A stretch of 64,000 bases of DNA from Oleisolibacter albus. GTDB taxonomy: Bacteria > Pseudomonadota > Alphaproteobacteria > Azospirillales > Azospirillaceae. The stretch lies in assembly GCF_003336875.1 (NCBI RefSeq), contig NZ_QGNJ01000001.1, positions 62,001 to 126,000 of the forward strand, given 5' to 3'. Of the stretch, positions 1 through 8,309 are shown one piece after another; positions within the stretch are counted from its first letter, which is position 1; each line of letters opens with the position of its first letter. A program made the position numbers and the translations under genes. The notes under the pieces are model-generated. The model was not told where the DNA came from. It made no database searches and saw nothing but the letters and a program-made list of their open reading frames with translations.

Positions 1-70
1 GGACCCCGGCGAAGTGGATAGGGAGGGTATAGAGACAAGCGGAACGTATCCGCGCCGCCGCTGCCCGACC

Positions 71-84
71 TTGATTTGGATCAA
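71..84. promoter_or_regulatory. Perfect FNR/Anr/FixK-type box
   Basis: TTGAT, four spacer bases, then ATCAA: an exact match to the FNR-family consensus. It lies downstream of hisI, so the likely target is a gene beyond the left edge, transcribed leftward. On the minus strand a GATACG hexamer at 51-46 would be a plausible -10 roughly 30 bases downstream of the box. The box is also the apex of an imperfect hairpin (61-95), so a role only as the hisI terminator cannot be excluded. No other feature is visible in bases 1-99. Confidence 0.5.
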
Positions 85-99
85 GTCTTGGGCAGGTGG

Positions 100-531
100 T
101 CAGAATGACGCGCCATAAAGGCTTTCCGGCGGGATGACGACATCGGCGATGGTCTGCAACGACCCGTCGCGGACGGCGCGGTAGAAACAGCTGCGCCGGC
201 CGGTGTGGCAGGCAACCCCCTGCTGGTCCACCAGCAGCAGCAGCGTGTCGCCGTCGCAATCCACCCGCAGCTCCTTCAGCATCTGGATCTGGCCGGAGCT
301 GTCGCCCTTGCGCCAGAGCGAGCGGCGCGAGCGCGACCAGTAGCAGACGCGGCGGGTGGTCAGGGTCTCCCGCAGGGAGTCGGCATTCATCCAGGCCATC
401 ATCAGCACCTCGCCGGTGTCGTGCTGCTGGGCGATGGCGGGAACCAGCCCGTCCGCGTCGAAGCGGACGGCGGACAGCAGGGCTTCCAGGCCGGCGGGAA
501 CGGTCGGGTTTTCAGGCATGATCGGAACCAA
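100..531 (-). CDS. hisI: Phosphoribosyl-AMP cyclohydrolase
   Basis: This is the third enzyme of histidine biosynthesis, opening the purine ring of phosphoribosyl-AMP in the cytoplasm. The 143-residue product is the usual size of the monofunctional form, with no HisE domain fused. The signature WRKGDSSG is at residues 73-80. The metal-binding cluster DCDGD (91-95) and the conserved cysteines C108 and C115 are present. It starts 3 bases after the end of the upstream metC-like gene, so it is probably co-transcribed. Start is either 531 or the internal ATG at 519. Its placement behind sulfur-amino-acid genes rather than in a his operon is unusual but common in scattered alphaproteobacterial his genes. 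Confidence 0.93.
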   Translation of the reverse strand: MVPIMPENPTVPAGLEALLSAVRFDADGLVPAIAQQHDTGEVLMMAWMNADSLRETLTTRRVCYWSRSRRSLWRKGDSSGQIQMLKELRVDCDGDTLLLLVDQQGVACHTGRRSCFYRAVRDGSLQTIADVVIPPESLYGASF

Positions 532-534
532 GGC

Positions 535-1722
535 TCACAAGGTCCTGCGCAGGCGGTCGAAACCGCCGGACAGGTCGTGGATGAGATCATCCGGACTTTC
601 CAGCCCGGCATGGAGGCGGAGAAGCGTGCCGCCCTGCCAGGGCACGGCGCTGCGGCTGCGCCGCGGATCACAGGGCAGGGCCAGACTCTCATAGCCGCCC
701 CAGCTGTAGCCCAGGCCGAACAGCGACAGATGGTCCAGCAGCGCCGACAGGGCCGGCGTCGGCAGGGTCTGGTGGAACTGCACCGCGAACAGGCCGCAGG
801 CGCCGGTGAAGTCCCGCCGCCAGAGCGCATGGCCGGGACAGTCCGGCCGGCCGGGGTGCAGCACCCGCGCGATCTCCGGCTGTGCCGCCAGCCAGTCGGC
901 CAGGGCCAAGCCGGTGTCCTGATGCCGGGCCAGACGCAGGGGCAGGGTGCGCAGGCCGCGCAGACCCAGGAACAGATCGTCGGCCGCGGCGGTGGCGCCC
1001 ACCTCCACCGCCGTCAGCTTCACGGCCATGGCCGTGGCCGCGGTGCAGACGGCAACACCGAGATTGGCGTCGGCATGGCCGGCCACATATTTGGTGCAGG
1101 CCTGGATCGAGATGTCGACGCCATGGGCCAAAGGCCGGAACCAGACACCGGCGGCCCAGGTGTTGTCGATCATGACCGTGCAGCCGCGGGCCTTGGCAAT
1201 GGCGGCGATGGCGGGGACGTCCTGCACCTCGAAGGTCTGGGACCCCGGCGATTCCAGGAAGACGACACGGGTCTGCGGCCGGATCAGATCGGCGATCCCG
1301 GCCCCGATCAGGGGATCGTAGAAGGTCGTTTCGATACCGAGCCGGCCCAGGCGCCGACAGAAGGCGCGGGTGGGGCCATAGCAGGTGTCGACCATCAGCA
1401 GATGGTCGCCGGCCTTCAGGAAGGCCAGCAGGCAGGTGGTGATGGCCTGCAGGCCGGACCCGAAGGAGATGGCGCGGTCCCCGCCCTCCAGCGCCGCCAT
1501 GGCCTCCTCGAAGGCATGGCTGCTGGGGGTGCCGGTGCGGCCGTAGCGCACGCTGCGGAACTCGGGATCAGCCGAGTCCAGTGCCTCGACACTGGGGAAC
1601 AGGATGGTCGAGGCCCGGTAGGGCGGCACATTGACGGCGCCGGCATGGCCGGCGGGGTCGCGCCCGTCATGGATCAGCCGGGTATCCAGGCGCCCGTCGC
1701 CCGGGCGATCGCCAGCACCCAT
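535..1722 (-). CDS. metC: Cystathionine beta-lyase-type PLP enzyme
   Basis: A Cys/Met-metabolism PLP-dependent enzyme of fold type I, 395 residues. The Schiff-base lysine is K211 in CTKY. The cofactor aspartate is D185 in DNTW, and the phosphate-binding Y60/R62 pair of the neighbouring subunit is in RYGRTGT. The extended SVRYGRTGTP segment resembles MetC-type cystathionine beta-lyases, which convert cystathionine to homocysteine, pyruvate and ammonia. Specificity against cystathionine gamma-synthase/lyase or methionine gamma-lyase cannot be settled by eye. It follows the GNAT gene closely (3-base gap) and precedes hisI, in one minus-strand run with sseA, alaX and cysK. Confidence 0.85.
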   Translation of the reverse strand: MGAGDRPGDGRLDTRLIHDGRDPAGHAGAVNVPPYRASTILFPSVEALDSADPEFRSVRYGRTGTPSSHAFEEAMAALEGGDRAISFGSGLQAITTCLLAFLKAGDHLLMVDTCYGPTRAFCRRLGRLGIETTFYDPLIGAGIADLIRPQTRVVFLESPGSQTFEVQDVPAIAAIAKARGCTVMIDNTWAAGVWFRPLAHGVDISIQACTKYVAGHADANLGVAVCTAATAMAVKLTAVEVGATAAADDLFLGLRGLRTLPLRLARHQDTGLALADWLAAQPEIARVLHPGRPDCPGHALWRRDFTGACGLFAVQFHQTLPTPALSALLDHLSLFGLGYSWGGYESLALPCDPRRSRSAVPWQGGTLLRLHAGLESPDDLIHDLSGGFDRLRRTL

Positions 1723-1725
1723 GGA

Positions 1726-2334
1726 TCAGCCCTCCACCAGCGGCACATGCGGTGCTGCGTGGCGCGGCAGCAGGCCGGTCAGGCGGGGATCGGGCTCCTC
1801 CTTCTCCACCTGCCGCACCGGCAGGAAGCCGGCCCGCTGGTACAGCATCAGCGCCTTGGGATGGTCGAGGGTGCAGGTGTTGACCGTCATCCGTGTGGTG
1901 CCGGCTCCCTTCCAGCCCGCTTCCACCGCCCAGCCCAGCAGCCAGGGTCCCAGGCGGCGGCCGATGAAGTCGGGCATCAGGCCGAAATAGGCGATCTCGC
2001 AGGTCCCGGGTCTGCGCCGGTCCAACTCGACGAAGCCGGCGGGGACGCCGGCCACATAGGGCACATAGATCTCCACCCGCTCGTCGGCAAGGAGGGCCTG
2101 CAACGCCGCATCCGGCATGGCCCGGCGGCTCCACCAGAGCCAGGGTTCCCCCACCGTGTTGTAGAGGAACCGGTAGAAGGACAGGGTGCAGTGTTCCGCC
2201 CGCAGCAGGGCCAGCCGTTCCAGCGGCGTCGGCGGATGCGGCCGGGCCGGCGGCGCCGTCATCTCCAGATAGGTCACCATGGTGCGCATCCGGCCGGGCG
2301 GCACCGGGGTGGCGTGTGTCCGCTCGTCGGTCAT
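1726..2334 (-). CDS. GNAT family N-acetyltransferase
   Basis: This is a 202-residue GCN5-related acetyltransferase. The start at 2334 was chosen because ATGA there overlaps the stop of the upstream sulfurtransferase gene, indicating translational coupling; the frame is open further upstream without support. The central part (IYVPYVAGVPAGFVEL, then EIAYFGL...GRRLGPWLL) matches beta4-beta5 and the acetyl-CoA loop of GNAT proteins. The YQRAGF motif near the C-terminus is the usual family ending. The substrate is unknown. Its position among cysteine/methionine genes suggests an amino-acid-related substrate, but that is inference only. Confidence 0.8.
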   Translation of the reverse strand: MTDERTHATPVPPGRMRTMVTYLEMTAPPARPHPPTPLERLALLRAEHCTLSFYRFLYNTVGEPWLWWSRRAMPDAALQALLADERVEIYVPYVAGVPAGFVELDRRRPGTCEIAYFGLMPDFIGRRLGPWLLGWAVEAGWKGAGTTRMTVNTCTLDHPKALMLYQRAGFLPVRQVEKEEPDPRLTGLLPRHAAPHVPLVEG

Positions 2335-3197
2335 CGCGCCGGCCCCGTTTCCACGGGGAGGTCGTCGCGGCCGCCCCATTCGGTCCAGGAGCCGTCATAG
2401 ACGGCGGCGGGCGGCGCGCCGATGCGGGCCAGCCCCAGCGCCAGCACACAGGCCGAGATGCCGCTGCCGCAGGAGGCGACCACCGGCCGCGTGGGGTCGA
2501 TCCCGGCTTCCTGGAACCGCTGGCGCAGCGTATCGGCCGGCAGCAATTGCCGCCCGGCCGGGTCCAGCAGCGCACCATGGGGCAGGTTGCGGGCGCCGGG
2601 AACATGGCCGCCGCGCAGACCGGCCCTCGGTTCCGGCACCGTGCCCTCGAAGCGGCCGGCGGGGCGGGCATCGAGAAGCTGCCCGGCCCCGGTCTGGCTG
2701 AGGGTCAGGACGTCCTCGGCGCTGCGCACCAGGTCCGGCCGCGGTCTGGCGCGGAAACCGCGCGGCTCCGGCACCGCCGCCGGTCCGGTTTCCGCGGGAT
2801 GGCCGCTGTCGATCCAGGCCGGCAGCCCGCCGTCCAGCACATACACGGCATCATGGCCGAAGGCGCGGAAGGTCCACCAGACGCGGGCGGCGCTGAACAG
2901 GCCGGTACTGTCATAGACCACGACGGTGTCGCCACTGCCGATGCCAAGATTGCCCACGGCCTCGGCGAAGTCCTGCGGGCTGGGCAGCATATGGGGCAGG
3001 GGGCTGCTGCGGTCGGCGATGCCGTCGATGTCGAAGAAGACCGCCGTGGGGATGCGGGCCTTCAGGAACTCCGCCGCGGGATCGCGGTTCGCGGCCGGCA
3101 TGTGCCAGGAGCCATCGACGACGCGCACCGACGGATCGGCCAGCCGCTCCGCCAGCCAGGTCACATCCACCACGGGATCGCTACGGTCGGCCATCAT
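2331..3197 (-). CDS. sseA: 3-mercaptopyruvate/thiosulfate sulfurtransferase
   Basis: A two-domain rhodanese-type enzyme of 288 residues. The N-terminal domain (about 10-130) contains the FFDIDGIAD region and a degenerate active site. The C-terminal domain has the catalytic C243 in CGSGIS, the loop form typical of 3-mercaptopyruvate sulfurtransferase rather than of thiosulfate rhodanese (CRxG). It moves sulfur from mercaptopyruvate to cyanide or thiol acceptors. The start is at 3197 or 3194 (two consecutive ATGs), a few bases after the alaX stop. The 3' end overlaps the GNAT start by four bases. Cysteine-linked metabolism agrees with the neighbouring cysK. Confidence 0.88.
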   Translation of the reverse strand: MMADRSDPVVDVTWLAERLADPSVRVVDGSWHMPAANRDPAAEFLKARIPTAVFFDIDGIADRSSPLPHMLPSPQDFAEAVGNLGIGSGDTVVVYDSTGLFSAARVWWTFRAFGHDAVYVLDGGLPAWIDSGHPAETGPAAVPEPRGFRARPRPDLVRSAEDVLTLSQTGAGQLLDARPAGRFEGTVPEPRAGLRGGHVPGARNLPHGALLDPAGRQLLPADTLRQRFQEAGIDPTRPVVASCGSGISACVLALGLARIGAPPAAVYDGSWTEWGGRDDLPVETGPAR

Positions 3198-3201
3198 TCC
3201 C

Positions 3202-3930
3202 TCATGCCTCCAGCGCCACGACGATGCGGCGGTTCTGTTTGCCCTTATTCTCGATCTTGGCCACCTGCACCCGGCCGATCTCGCCGGTGCGGGCCACATG
3301 GGTGCCGCCGCAGGGCTGAAGGTCGATGGGGGCGTCACTGGCACCGATGCAGAGCAGCCGCACCGTTCCCCCGCCCGTGGGCGGCTGGACCGACAGGGTG
3401 CGGACCAGCTCCGGCTGGGCGGCAAGGTCGGCATCGCTGATGAAACGGGGGATGACGGGATGGTCCCCCTCCACCAGCCGGTTCAGCTGCTCCTCGATCT
3501 CGTCCCGGTCCAGGCTGCTGCCGGGCACATCGAAGTCCAGCCGGCTGCGCTCGGCCCCGACCTGGCCGCCGGTGACCGCCCCCGGCACCACGGCGCAGAG
3601 CAGATGCAGGGCGGTGTGCATGCGCATGTGGCGGTAGCGGCGGTCCCAGTCGATCTCCGCCTCGACCACGGTGCCCGGCGGCGGCAGGGGCGTGTCCAGC
3701 GCCGGGATGTGCAGCACGTCCGGCCCCTCCTGCACCAGATCGGCGCCTTTGCGCGTGTCGGTGATGGAGACGGCGCCGCCGGACCAGCGCAGCACGCCCA
3801 CATCGCCGGGCTGGCCGCCGCCGGCGGGATAGAACGGTGTCCGGTCCAGGCGGATGCCATCGGGACCGCTGGCCACCACGGTGGCCTCGGTCTTGCGGGC
3901 ATAGGCGTCGTCGCGAAAGATCAGGCTCAT
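3202..3930 (-). CDS. AlaX-type alanyl-tRNA editing protein
   Basis: This is a free-standing trans-editing domain related to the editing and C-terminal region of AlaRS, 242 residues. Zinc ligands are visible: H105 and H109 in HTALH, C207 and H211 in CGGTH. The glycine-rich stretch FYPAGGGQPGD near residue 33 is family-typical. The protein hydrolyses mischarged Ser- or Gly-tRNA(Ala) in the cytoplasm. The ATG at 3930 was selected because the protein begins there with the conserved beta strand; the frame upstream runs antiparallel through cysK sequence. The gene lies 22 bases downstream of cysK and 4 bases upstream of sseA. Confidence 0.88.
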   Translation of the reverse strand: MSLIFRDDAYARKTEATVVASGPDGIRLDRTPFYPAGGGQPGDVGVLRWSGGAVSITDTRKGADLVQEGPDVLHIPALDTPLPPPGTVVEAEIDWDRRYRHMRMHTALHLLCAVVPGAVTGGQVGAERSRLDFDVPGSSLDRDEIEEQLNRLVEGDHPVIPRFISDADLAAQPELVRTLSVQPPTGGGTVRLLCIGASDAPIDLQPCGGTHVARTGEIGRVQVAKIENKGKQNRRIVVALEA

Positions 3931-3952
3931 GGCGGCGGAACCTCCGGGTCGG

Positions 3953-4954
3953 TCAGGCCAGCCAGTCCGGGACCGGCAGGTTCTTCTCACGCAGGAAGCT
4001 GGGATTGAACAGCTTGGACTGGTAGCGGGTGCCATGGTCGCAGAGGATGGTGACCACGGTGTGTCCCGGCCCCAGGCTGCGGGCCACCTGCATGGCCGCG
4101 GCCACATTGATGCCGCTGGAGCCGCCCAGCACCAGCCCCTCCTGTTTCAGCAGGCCGAAGATCACCGGCAGCGCCTCGGTATCCGGCACCTGCACGGCGT
4201 CGTCGATGGGCGCATCGGCCAGATTGGCGGTGACGCGGCCCTGGCCGATCCCCTCGGTGATGGAATTGCCTTCCGCCTTCAGCACGCCCGTCTTCTTCCA
4301 GGCATAGAGGGCGGAGCCCATCGGGTCGGCCAGCACGGTGCGGATCCGGGGATTGCGCGCCTTCAGCGCCAGGGCCACGCCGGCCAGGGTGCCGCCGGTT
4401 CCGGTGGCACAGGTGAAGGCGTCGATCCTGCCGCCGGTCTGCTCCCAGATTTCCGGGCCGGTGGTGCGGCGGTGCCCTTCGCGGTTGGCCGGATTGTCGA
4501 ACTGGTTGGCCCAGATGGCGCCGTCGGGCTCGGTCGCGGCCAGCTCCTCGGCGATGCGCCGCGACACATGCACGTAATTGCCGGGGTCCTTGTAGGGCAC
4601 GGCCGGCACCAGGCGCAGATCGGCACCGCAGAGCCGGAGCATGTCCTTCTTCTCCTGGCTCTGGGTCTCGGGCATGACGATGACGGTGCGGAAGCCCAGG
4701 GCATTGCCCACCAGGGCCAGCCCGATGCCGGTGTTGCCCGCTGTGCCCTCGACAATGGTGCCGCCGGGCTTCAGCTGCCCGCGCGCCATGGCGTCCTCGA
4801 CGATGGCCAGGGCCGCGCGGTCCTTGACCGATCCGCCGGGATTGAGGAACTCGGCCTTGCCCAGGATCTCGCATCCCGTCGCCTCCGACGGGCCTTTCAG
4901 GCGGATCAGGGGCGTGCGGCCGATGCTGTCCAGGAAACCGTTGCGCACGTCCAC
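3953..4954 (-). CDS. cysK: Cysteine synthase family protein
   Basis: A PLP-dependent O-acetylserine sulfhydrylase-type enzyme, 333 residues, forming cysteine from O-acetylserine and sulfide. The PLP lysine is K44 in GGSVKDRAA. The substrate loop TAGNTGIG follows near residue 70, and the phosphate-binding GTGGT and the SSGIN loop are present. Start is GTG at 4954, preceded by a purine-rich Shine-Dalgarno (GAGAGG) about 7 bases upstream. It heads the minus-strand run cysK-alaX-sseA-GNAT-metC-hisI. A related possibility is cystathionine beta-synthase, but no CBS or heme domain is present. A 14-bp tandem repeat precedes it. Confidence 0.87.
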   Translation of the reverse strand: MDVRNGFLDSIGRTPLIRLKGPSEATGCEILGKAEFLNPGGSVKDRAALAIVEDAMARGQLKPGGTIVEGTAGNTGIGLALVGNALGFRTVIVMPETQSQEKKDMLRLCGADLRLVPAVPYKDPGNYVHVSRRIAEELAATEPDGAIWANQFDNPANREGHRRTTGPEIWEQTGGRIDAFTCATGTGGTLAGVALALKARNPRIRTVLADPMGSALYAWKKTGVLKAEGNSITEGIGQGRVTANLADAPIDDAVQVPDTEALPVIFGLLKQEGLVLGGSSGINVAAAMQVARSLGPGHTVVTILCDHGTRYQSKLFNPSFLREKNLPVPDWLA

Positions 4955-4970
4955 GGCGCGACCTCTCTCT

Positions 4971-5040
4971 CAAAATGGTACGGGCAAAATGGTACGGGCC
5001 AAATGGTACGGGCAAGACGGAACGGCCAAACGGCACGCGA
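4971..5040. repeat. Five tandem 14-bp repeats upstream of cysK
   Basis: Five head-to-tail 14-bp units start at 4971, 4985, 4999, 5013 and 5027. The first two are identical (CAAAATGGTACGGG), the third differs by one base, and the last two are increasingly degenerate. The array ends 16 bases before the cysK GTG start and fills most of the cysK/NUDIX intergenic space, so it lies in the cysK promoter or leader. The 14-bp period does not match the DNA helical repeat. Confidence 0.9.
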
Positions 5041-5091
5041 TGAAGGCGAGGGGGCAGGGTAGACATGCCCGTCCGCCCGGCGCAACAGCCC

Positions 5092-5724
5092 TTACGCCCG
5101 GGCCGGCCAGCGGCGGCGCAGCGAGTCGCGGTGGCGCGCGAACCAGCCCAGCGCCACCAGGGCGATGGCGTTGGTGAAGCGGCCGGCATCGAGCCAGGCG
5201 ATGGCCTCCGCCGCCGGCACGGTCAGCACGCGGATATCCTCCTGCTCCTCCGCCAGCCCGTGCAGGCCGCCCACGCCGCGGCTGTCCACACGGCCGCAGT
5301 AAAGGCTGATGACCTCGCTGCAGGCGCCGGGGCTGGGCAGGAAGCGGCTGATGGGCACCAGATCCCCCAGCACGGTGCAGCCCGCCTCCTCCTGTGCCTC
5401 GCGCCGCACCACATCCTCGGCCGCCTCACCGGGATCGGTGATGCCGGCCACCACCTCCAGCAGCCAGGGCGATTCGCCGGCGGCCAGGGCGCCGACACGG
5501 AACTGTTCGATCAGCACCAGCGTATCCCGGTCGGGGTCGTAAAGGAGCACGCCCGCCGCCTCGCCGCGCCGGAACAGCTCGCGCGACATGGGCCGGCTCC
5601 AGCCCCCGGCGAACAGCCGGTGGCGCAGGCGGAGCACATCCACGCCGAAGAAACCGCGGTAGGCCGGCGTCTGCTCCAGCACCTCGGCGTCGTCGCGGGT
5701 GAAGGCTGCGGTCTGGTCTGGCAT
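5092..5724 (-). CDS. NUDIX hydrolase (ADP-ribose pyrophosphatase-like)
   Basis: This 210-residue protein has a complete NUDIX box spanning residues 94-116: G94, E100, then RREAQEEAG. The N-terminal part with [13 protein letters not shown] and LIEQFRVG is typical of ADP-ribose diphosphatases (NudF/TrgB type), which use Mg2+ to split ADP-ribose into AMP and ribose-5-phosphate. Start at 5724 is the only ATG consistent with the conserved N-terminus. It is divergent from the hydrolase-OsmC gene, with 84 bases between. A second NUDIX gene of the same general class lies at 8310. Confidence 0.85.
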   Translation of the reverse strand: MPDQTAAFTRDDAEVLEQTPAYRGFFGVDVLRLRHRLFAGGWSRPMSRELFRRGEAAGVLLYDPDRDTLVLIEQFRVGALAAGESPWLLEVVAGITDPGEAAEDVVRREAQEEAGCTVLGDLVPISRFLPSPGACSEVISLYCGRVDSRGVGGLHGLAEEQEDIRVLTVPAAEAIAWLDAGRFTNAIALVALGWFARHRDSLRRRWPARA

Positions 5725-5808
5725 GGCATTCCTCGTCTGGTCGGGCGGCGCCGGGCGGCGCAGTGTAGCCGTCCGCAGCGACGGGACAGAAACGGAAAGG
5801 ACGGCGGG

Positions 5809-7068
5809 ATGACGCGGCTGACGCGCGACTTCGAGTTCGAGGGAGCCCAGGGGCACCGCCTGTCCGGCCGGCTGGACCTGCCGGAGGGCCGGCCGCTGGC
5901 CACGGCCCTGTTCGCCCATTGCTTCACCTGCAACAAGGATTACCACGCCACCGCCCGCATCAGCCGGGGGCTGGCCGAGCGCGGCATCGCCGTGCTGCGT
6001 TTCGATTTCACCGGCCTGGGCGACAGTGCCGGCGACTTCGCCGAGACCAGCTTCAGCACCAATGTGGCCGACCTGCTGGCCGCCGCCGCGGCCCTGGGCG
6101 TGGAACTGGAACCGCCGCGGCTGCTGGTGGGCCACAGCCTGGGCGGGGCGGCGGTGATCCGGGCGGCGGCCAGCCTGCCCAGTGTCGGCGCCGTGGCCAC
6201 CATCGCCGCACCCTTCGGGCCGGCCTATGTCGCCGGGCGGGCCGGTGCGCCGGCGGCGGACGGGGCCGATGCCGTCACCATCCGGCTCGGCGGCCAGACC
6301 GTGCCGCTGACCCGGACCTTCCTGGACGATGTCGACCGCCACCCGATGCAGCAGGTGCTGGCGGATCTGGGCCGGCCGCTGCTGGTGCTGCACGATCCCG
6401 ACGACCCCGTGGTGCCGGTGGCCGAGGCCGAGCGTATCCTGGCCGCCGCCCGCCAGCCCAAGGCGTTCCTGCCGCTGCCGGGGGCCGGGCATCTGGTGGC
6501 CAACCGGGTGCAGGCCGCCTATGCCGCCGACATGGTGGCCGGCTGGGCGCTGCATGCGCTGGGGTTGGATGCGGAGCGCCCGGAGACAGCCGCGGAGACG
6601 GCCGCTGCGGCGGATGCGGGCGCCGCGCACGGCCATGTGCGGGTGGCGGAGACGGGGGAGGGCTTCCTGTCCAACCGTGTCGAGGCCGCCGGCATCGCCT
6701 TTCCGGCCGACGAGCCGGTGGCGGAGGGCGGCGGCGGCACCGGACCTAGCCCCTATGACCTGCTGCTGGCGGCGCTGGGCGCCTGCACCTCGATGACCCT
6801 GCGTCTCTATGCCAAGCACAAGGGCTGGCCGCTGGAGCGCGTTTCCGTGCGTCTGCGCCATGAGAAGGTGCCGGCGCCCGACGGCGTCACCACCCACAAT
6901 GCCGGCAACAGGCTGGACCGGTTCGAGCGCGTGGTGACACTGACCGGGGCGCTGGACGCGGCACAGCGGCAGCGGCTGCTGGAGATCGCCGAGAAATGCC
7001 CGGTTCATCGCACGCTGATGAGCAGGCCGGACATCGTGACCCGGCTGGAGCCGATGCCGGAGGGCTGA
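5809..7068 (+). CDS. Fused alpha/beta hydrolase - OsmC protein
   Basis: A two-domain protein of 419 residues. Residues 1-255 form an alpha/beta hydrolase with nucleophile S110 in GHSLGG, acid D198 in HDPDD and H228 in GAGH. After an alanine-rich linker (about 255-275), residues 275-419 form an OsmC/Ohr-type domain with both redox cysteines, C326 in GACTSM and C397 in EKCPVH. OsmC/Ohr proteins reduce organic peroxides using lipoyl or other thiols. The hydrolase may supply or release a related substrate; that is inference. The fusion is known in proteobacteria and both active sites appear intact. The start follows an AAGG-type ribosome-binding site. Confidence 0.88.
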   Translation: MTRLTRDFEFEGAQGHRLSGRLDLPEGRPLATALFAHCFTCNKDYHATARISRGLAERGIAVLRFDFTGLGDSAGDFAETSFSTNVADLLAAAAALGVELEPPRLLVGHSLGGAAVIRAAASLPSVGAVATIAAPFGPAYVAGRAGAPAADGADAVTIRLGGQTVPLTRTFLDDVDRHPMQQVLADLGRPLLVLHDPDDPVVPVAEAERILAAARQPKAFLPLPGAGHLVANRVQAAYAADMVAGWALHALGLDAERPETAAETAAAADAGAAHGHVRVAETGEGFLSNRVEAAGIAFPADEPVAEGGGGTGPSPYDLLLAALGACTSMTLRLYAKHKGWPLERVSVRLRHEKVPAPDGVTTHNAGNRLDRFERVVTLTGALDAAQRQRLLEIAEKCPVHRTLMSRPDIVTRLEPMPEG

Positions 7069-7156
7069 CCGGAAGCCTGCCCCGGTGTGCGGATGCGCCG
7101 GGAACCTGCCGGTGCCGGATGGGGTTTCCCGCCTGTCACCAGCAGGGGAGAGGGCC

Positions 7157-7330
7157 ATGCCCATCGGATCGGACCAGGAGCTTGAGCGGGCGGTACAGGA
7201 ATTCCAGTCATTGCGCCACGCGCCGGACGATTCCGGTGAGGGCCGACGGCGCCAGGAACTGGATGCCGAGATCAAGGCCTATTACCAGACCCATGCCGAG
7301 GATCTGCGGCCGGCCAAGCCGCAGCGGTGA
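7157..7330 (+). CDS. Small hypothetical protein, 57 residues
   Basis: This is a short, soluble, charged protein (MPIGSDQELERAV at the N-terminus), predicted mostly helical. A purine-rich AGGGGAGAG sequence just upstream supports the ATG at 7157 rather than the in-frame start at 7085. It lies 88 bases after the hydrolase-OsmC gene on the same strand and may share its transcript. I do not recognise the family. Confidence 0.6.
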   Translation: MPIGSDQELERAVQEFQSLRHAPDDSGEGRRRQELDAEIKAYYQTHAEDLRPAKPQR

Positions 7331-7367
7331 GCGGGCCCTTACCGGGATCGCTTGACCGGGAGCGGCC

Positions 7368-7862
7368 TCACAGGGCGCGGAATGTGGGGCTGTCCGGTCC
7401 CGGCTCGTCCGTCAGCAGCGGATAGAGGCCCAGCATGATCATGTCGATCCGCTGGCCGTCGCCGGACAGGGGCAGCAGCAGACGCTGCAACGAGCGGAAA
7501 CTGCCATCGGCATAGCCGGCCGGCGTGTGGCAGTGGACGGGCCGCCCCTCGGCCAGGACCGCCAGATAGGGGGCCATCACCATCGCCCTGATCTCGGGCG
7601 GGACGGCATCCTCGAGATAGCGGCCGGTGTAGTCGCCGCCGTCGAACTCGGCGATGACGACGCCGGTCAGGCGGACGTGGAAACGTGGGCCGGGCTGCAC
7701 ATCCAGCAGGGCGATATGGCCCAGCCAGGGACGCAGGTCTTCCGGCTGGAAGTCGCGTCGGGCCGGCCAGGCGCGCGCGGCACACAGGCCGGTCCAGAAC
7801 CGCAGCAGGCTGTCGAGCTTGGGATGCATGGAGTCGCCCATCCGGTCGTGTCTGCATTCCAT
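7368..7862 (-). CDS. PAS-domain protein (PAS_5 type)
   Basis: A 164-residue single-domain protein resembling the alphaproteobacterial PAS_5 family. It has the LLRFWTGL helix, the RRDFQPEDLRPWLGHI segment, the FHVRLTGVVIAEFDGGDYTG core and a C-terminal beta sheet. These small stand-alone PAS proteins have no attached output domain; ligand and partner are unknown. ATGs at residues 8 and 12 are alternative starts, and none has a strong Shine-Dalgarno. The gene is convergent with the 57-residue protein and followed at its 5' side by the tRNA-Asn terminator. Confidence 0.75.
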   Translation of the reverse strand: MECRHDRMGDSMHPKLDSLLRFWTGLCAARAWPARRDFQPEDLRPWLGHIALLDVQPGPRFHVRLTGVVIAEFDGGDYTGRYLEDAVPPEIRAMVMAPYLAVLAEGRPVHCHTPAGYADGSFRSLQRLLLPLSGDGQRIDMIMLGLYPLLTDEPGPDSPTFRAL

Positions 7863-7954
7863 AGTATGCTAGAGCCTGGAGTATGTCAGGCCGTGCGGCG
7901 CCGGGCCTGGAACGACGCATGGCGCTGGCATTGCCGCGCCCCGGAACGCGAAGG

Positions 7955-7990
7955 CAAAAGAAAAGGGCCGGACGTGCGCCCGGCCCTTTC
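7955..7990 (-). terminator. Rho-independent terminator of tRNA-Asn
   Basis: On the minus strand a 9-bp GC-rich stem (AAGGGCCGG / CCGGCCCTT) with an 8-base loop is followed by TTCTTTT. It starts a few bases beyond the tRNA 3' end. Confidence 0.85.
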
Positions 7991-7994
7991 GAAT

Positions 7995-8070
<76 letters not shown>

Positions 8071-8121
8071 TCAGCGTCAGCAGCAGCGCCCGTTCAGGGC
8101 CGCCGCCGTGCGGTGGGCGGC

Positions 8122-8150
8122 TATATAGCCAATGGGGGTGGCGATTGCAA
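8122..8150 (-). promoter_or_regulatory. Sigma70 promoter of tRNA-Asn
   Basis: On the minus strand TTGCAA (8150-8145), a 17-base spacer and TATATA (8127-8122). The predicted transcription start lies about 45 bases upstream of the mature tRNA. The rest of 8151-8309 holds nothing else I can call. Confidence 0.7.
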
Positions 8151-8309
8151 ATGCCTTTTGACGCCATCTTTGAAGGCCGGGTTTACGGGGAGCGGACACC
8201 GGAAAGACGGGGGAGGGGCAGTACCGGGGCCATGGTGCGCAGCCGGGAATGCGTCTAGCCTTCGACGCGGCCGGCCGCATCGGATTTCCGGCCGATAAAG
8301 GACGCCGTG

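Noticed and set aside
205-2400. A 731-codon plus-strand frame across hisI, metC and the GNAT gene
   Set aside because: It is antisense to three genes with clear motifs, has biased Gln/Gly/Ala composition and no domain; it is an artefact of high GC.
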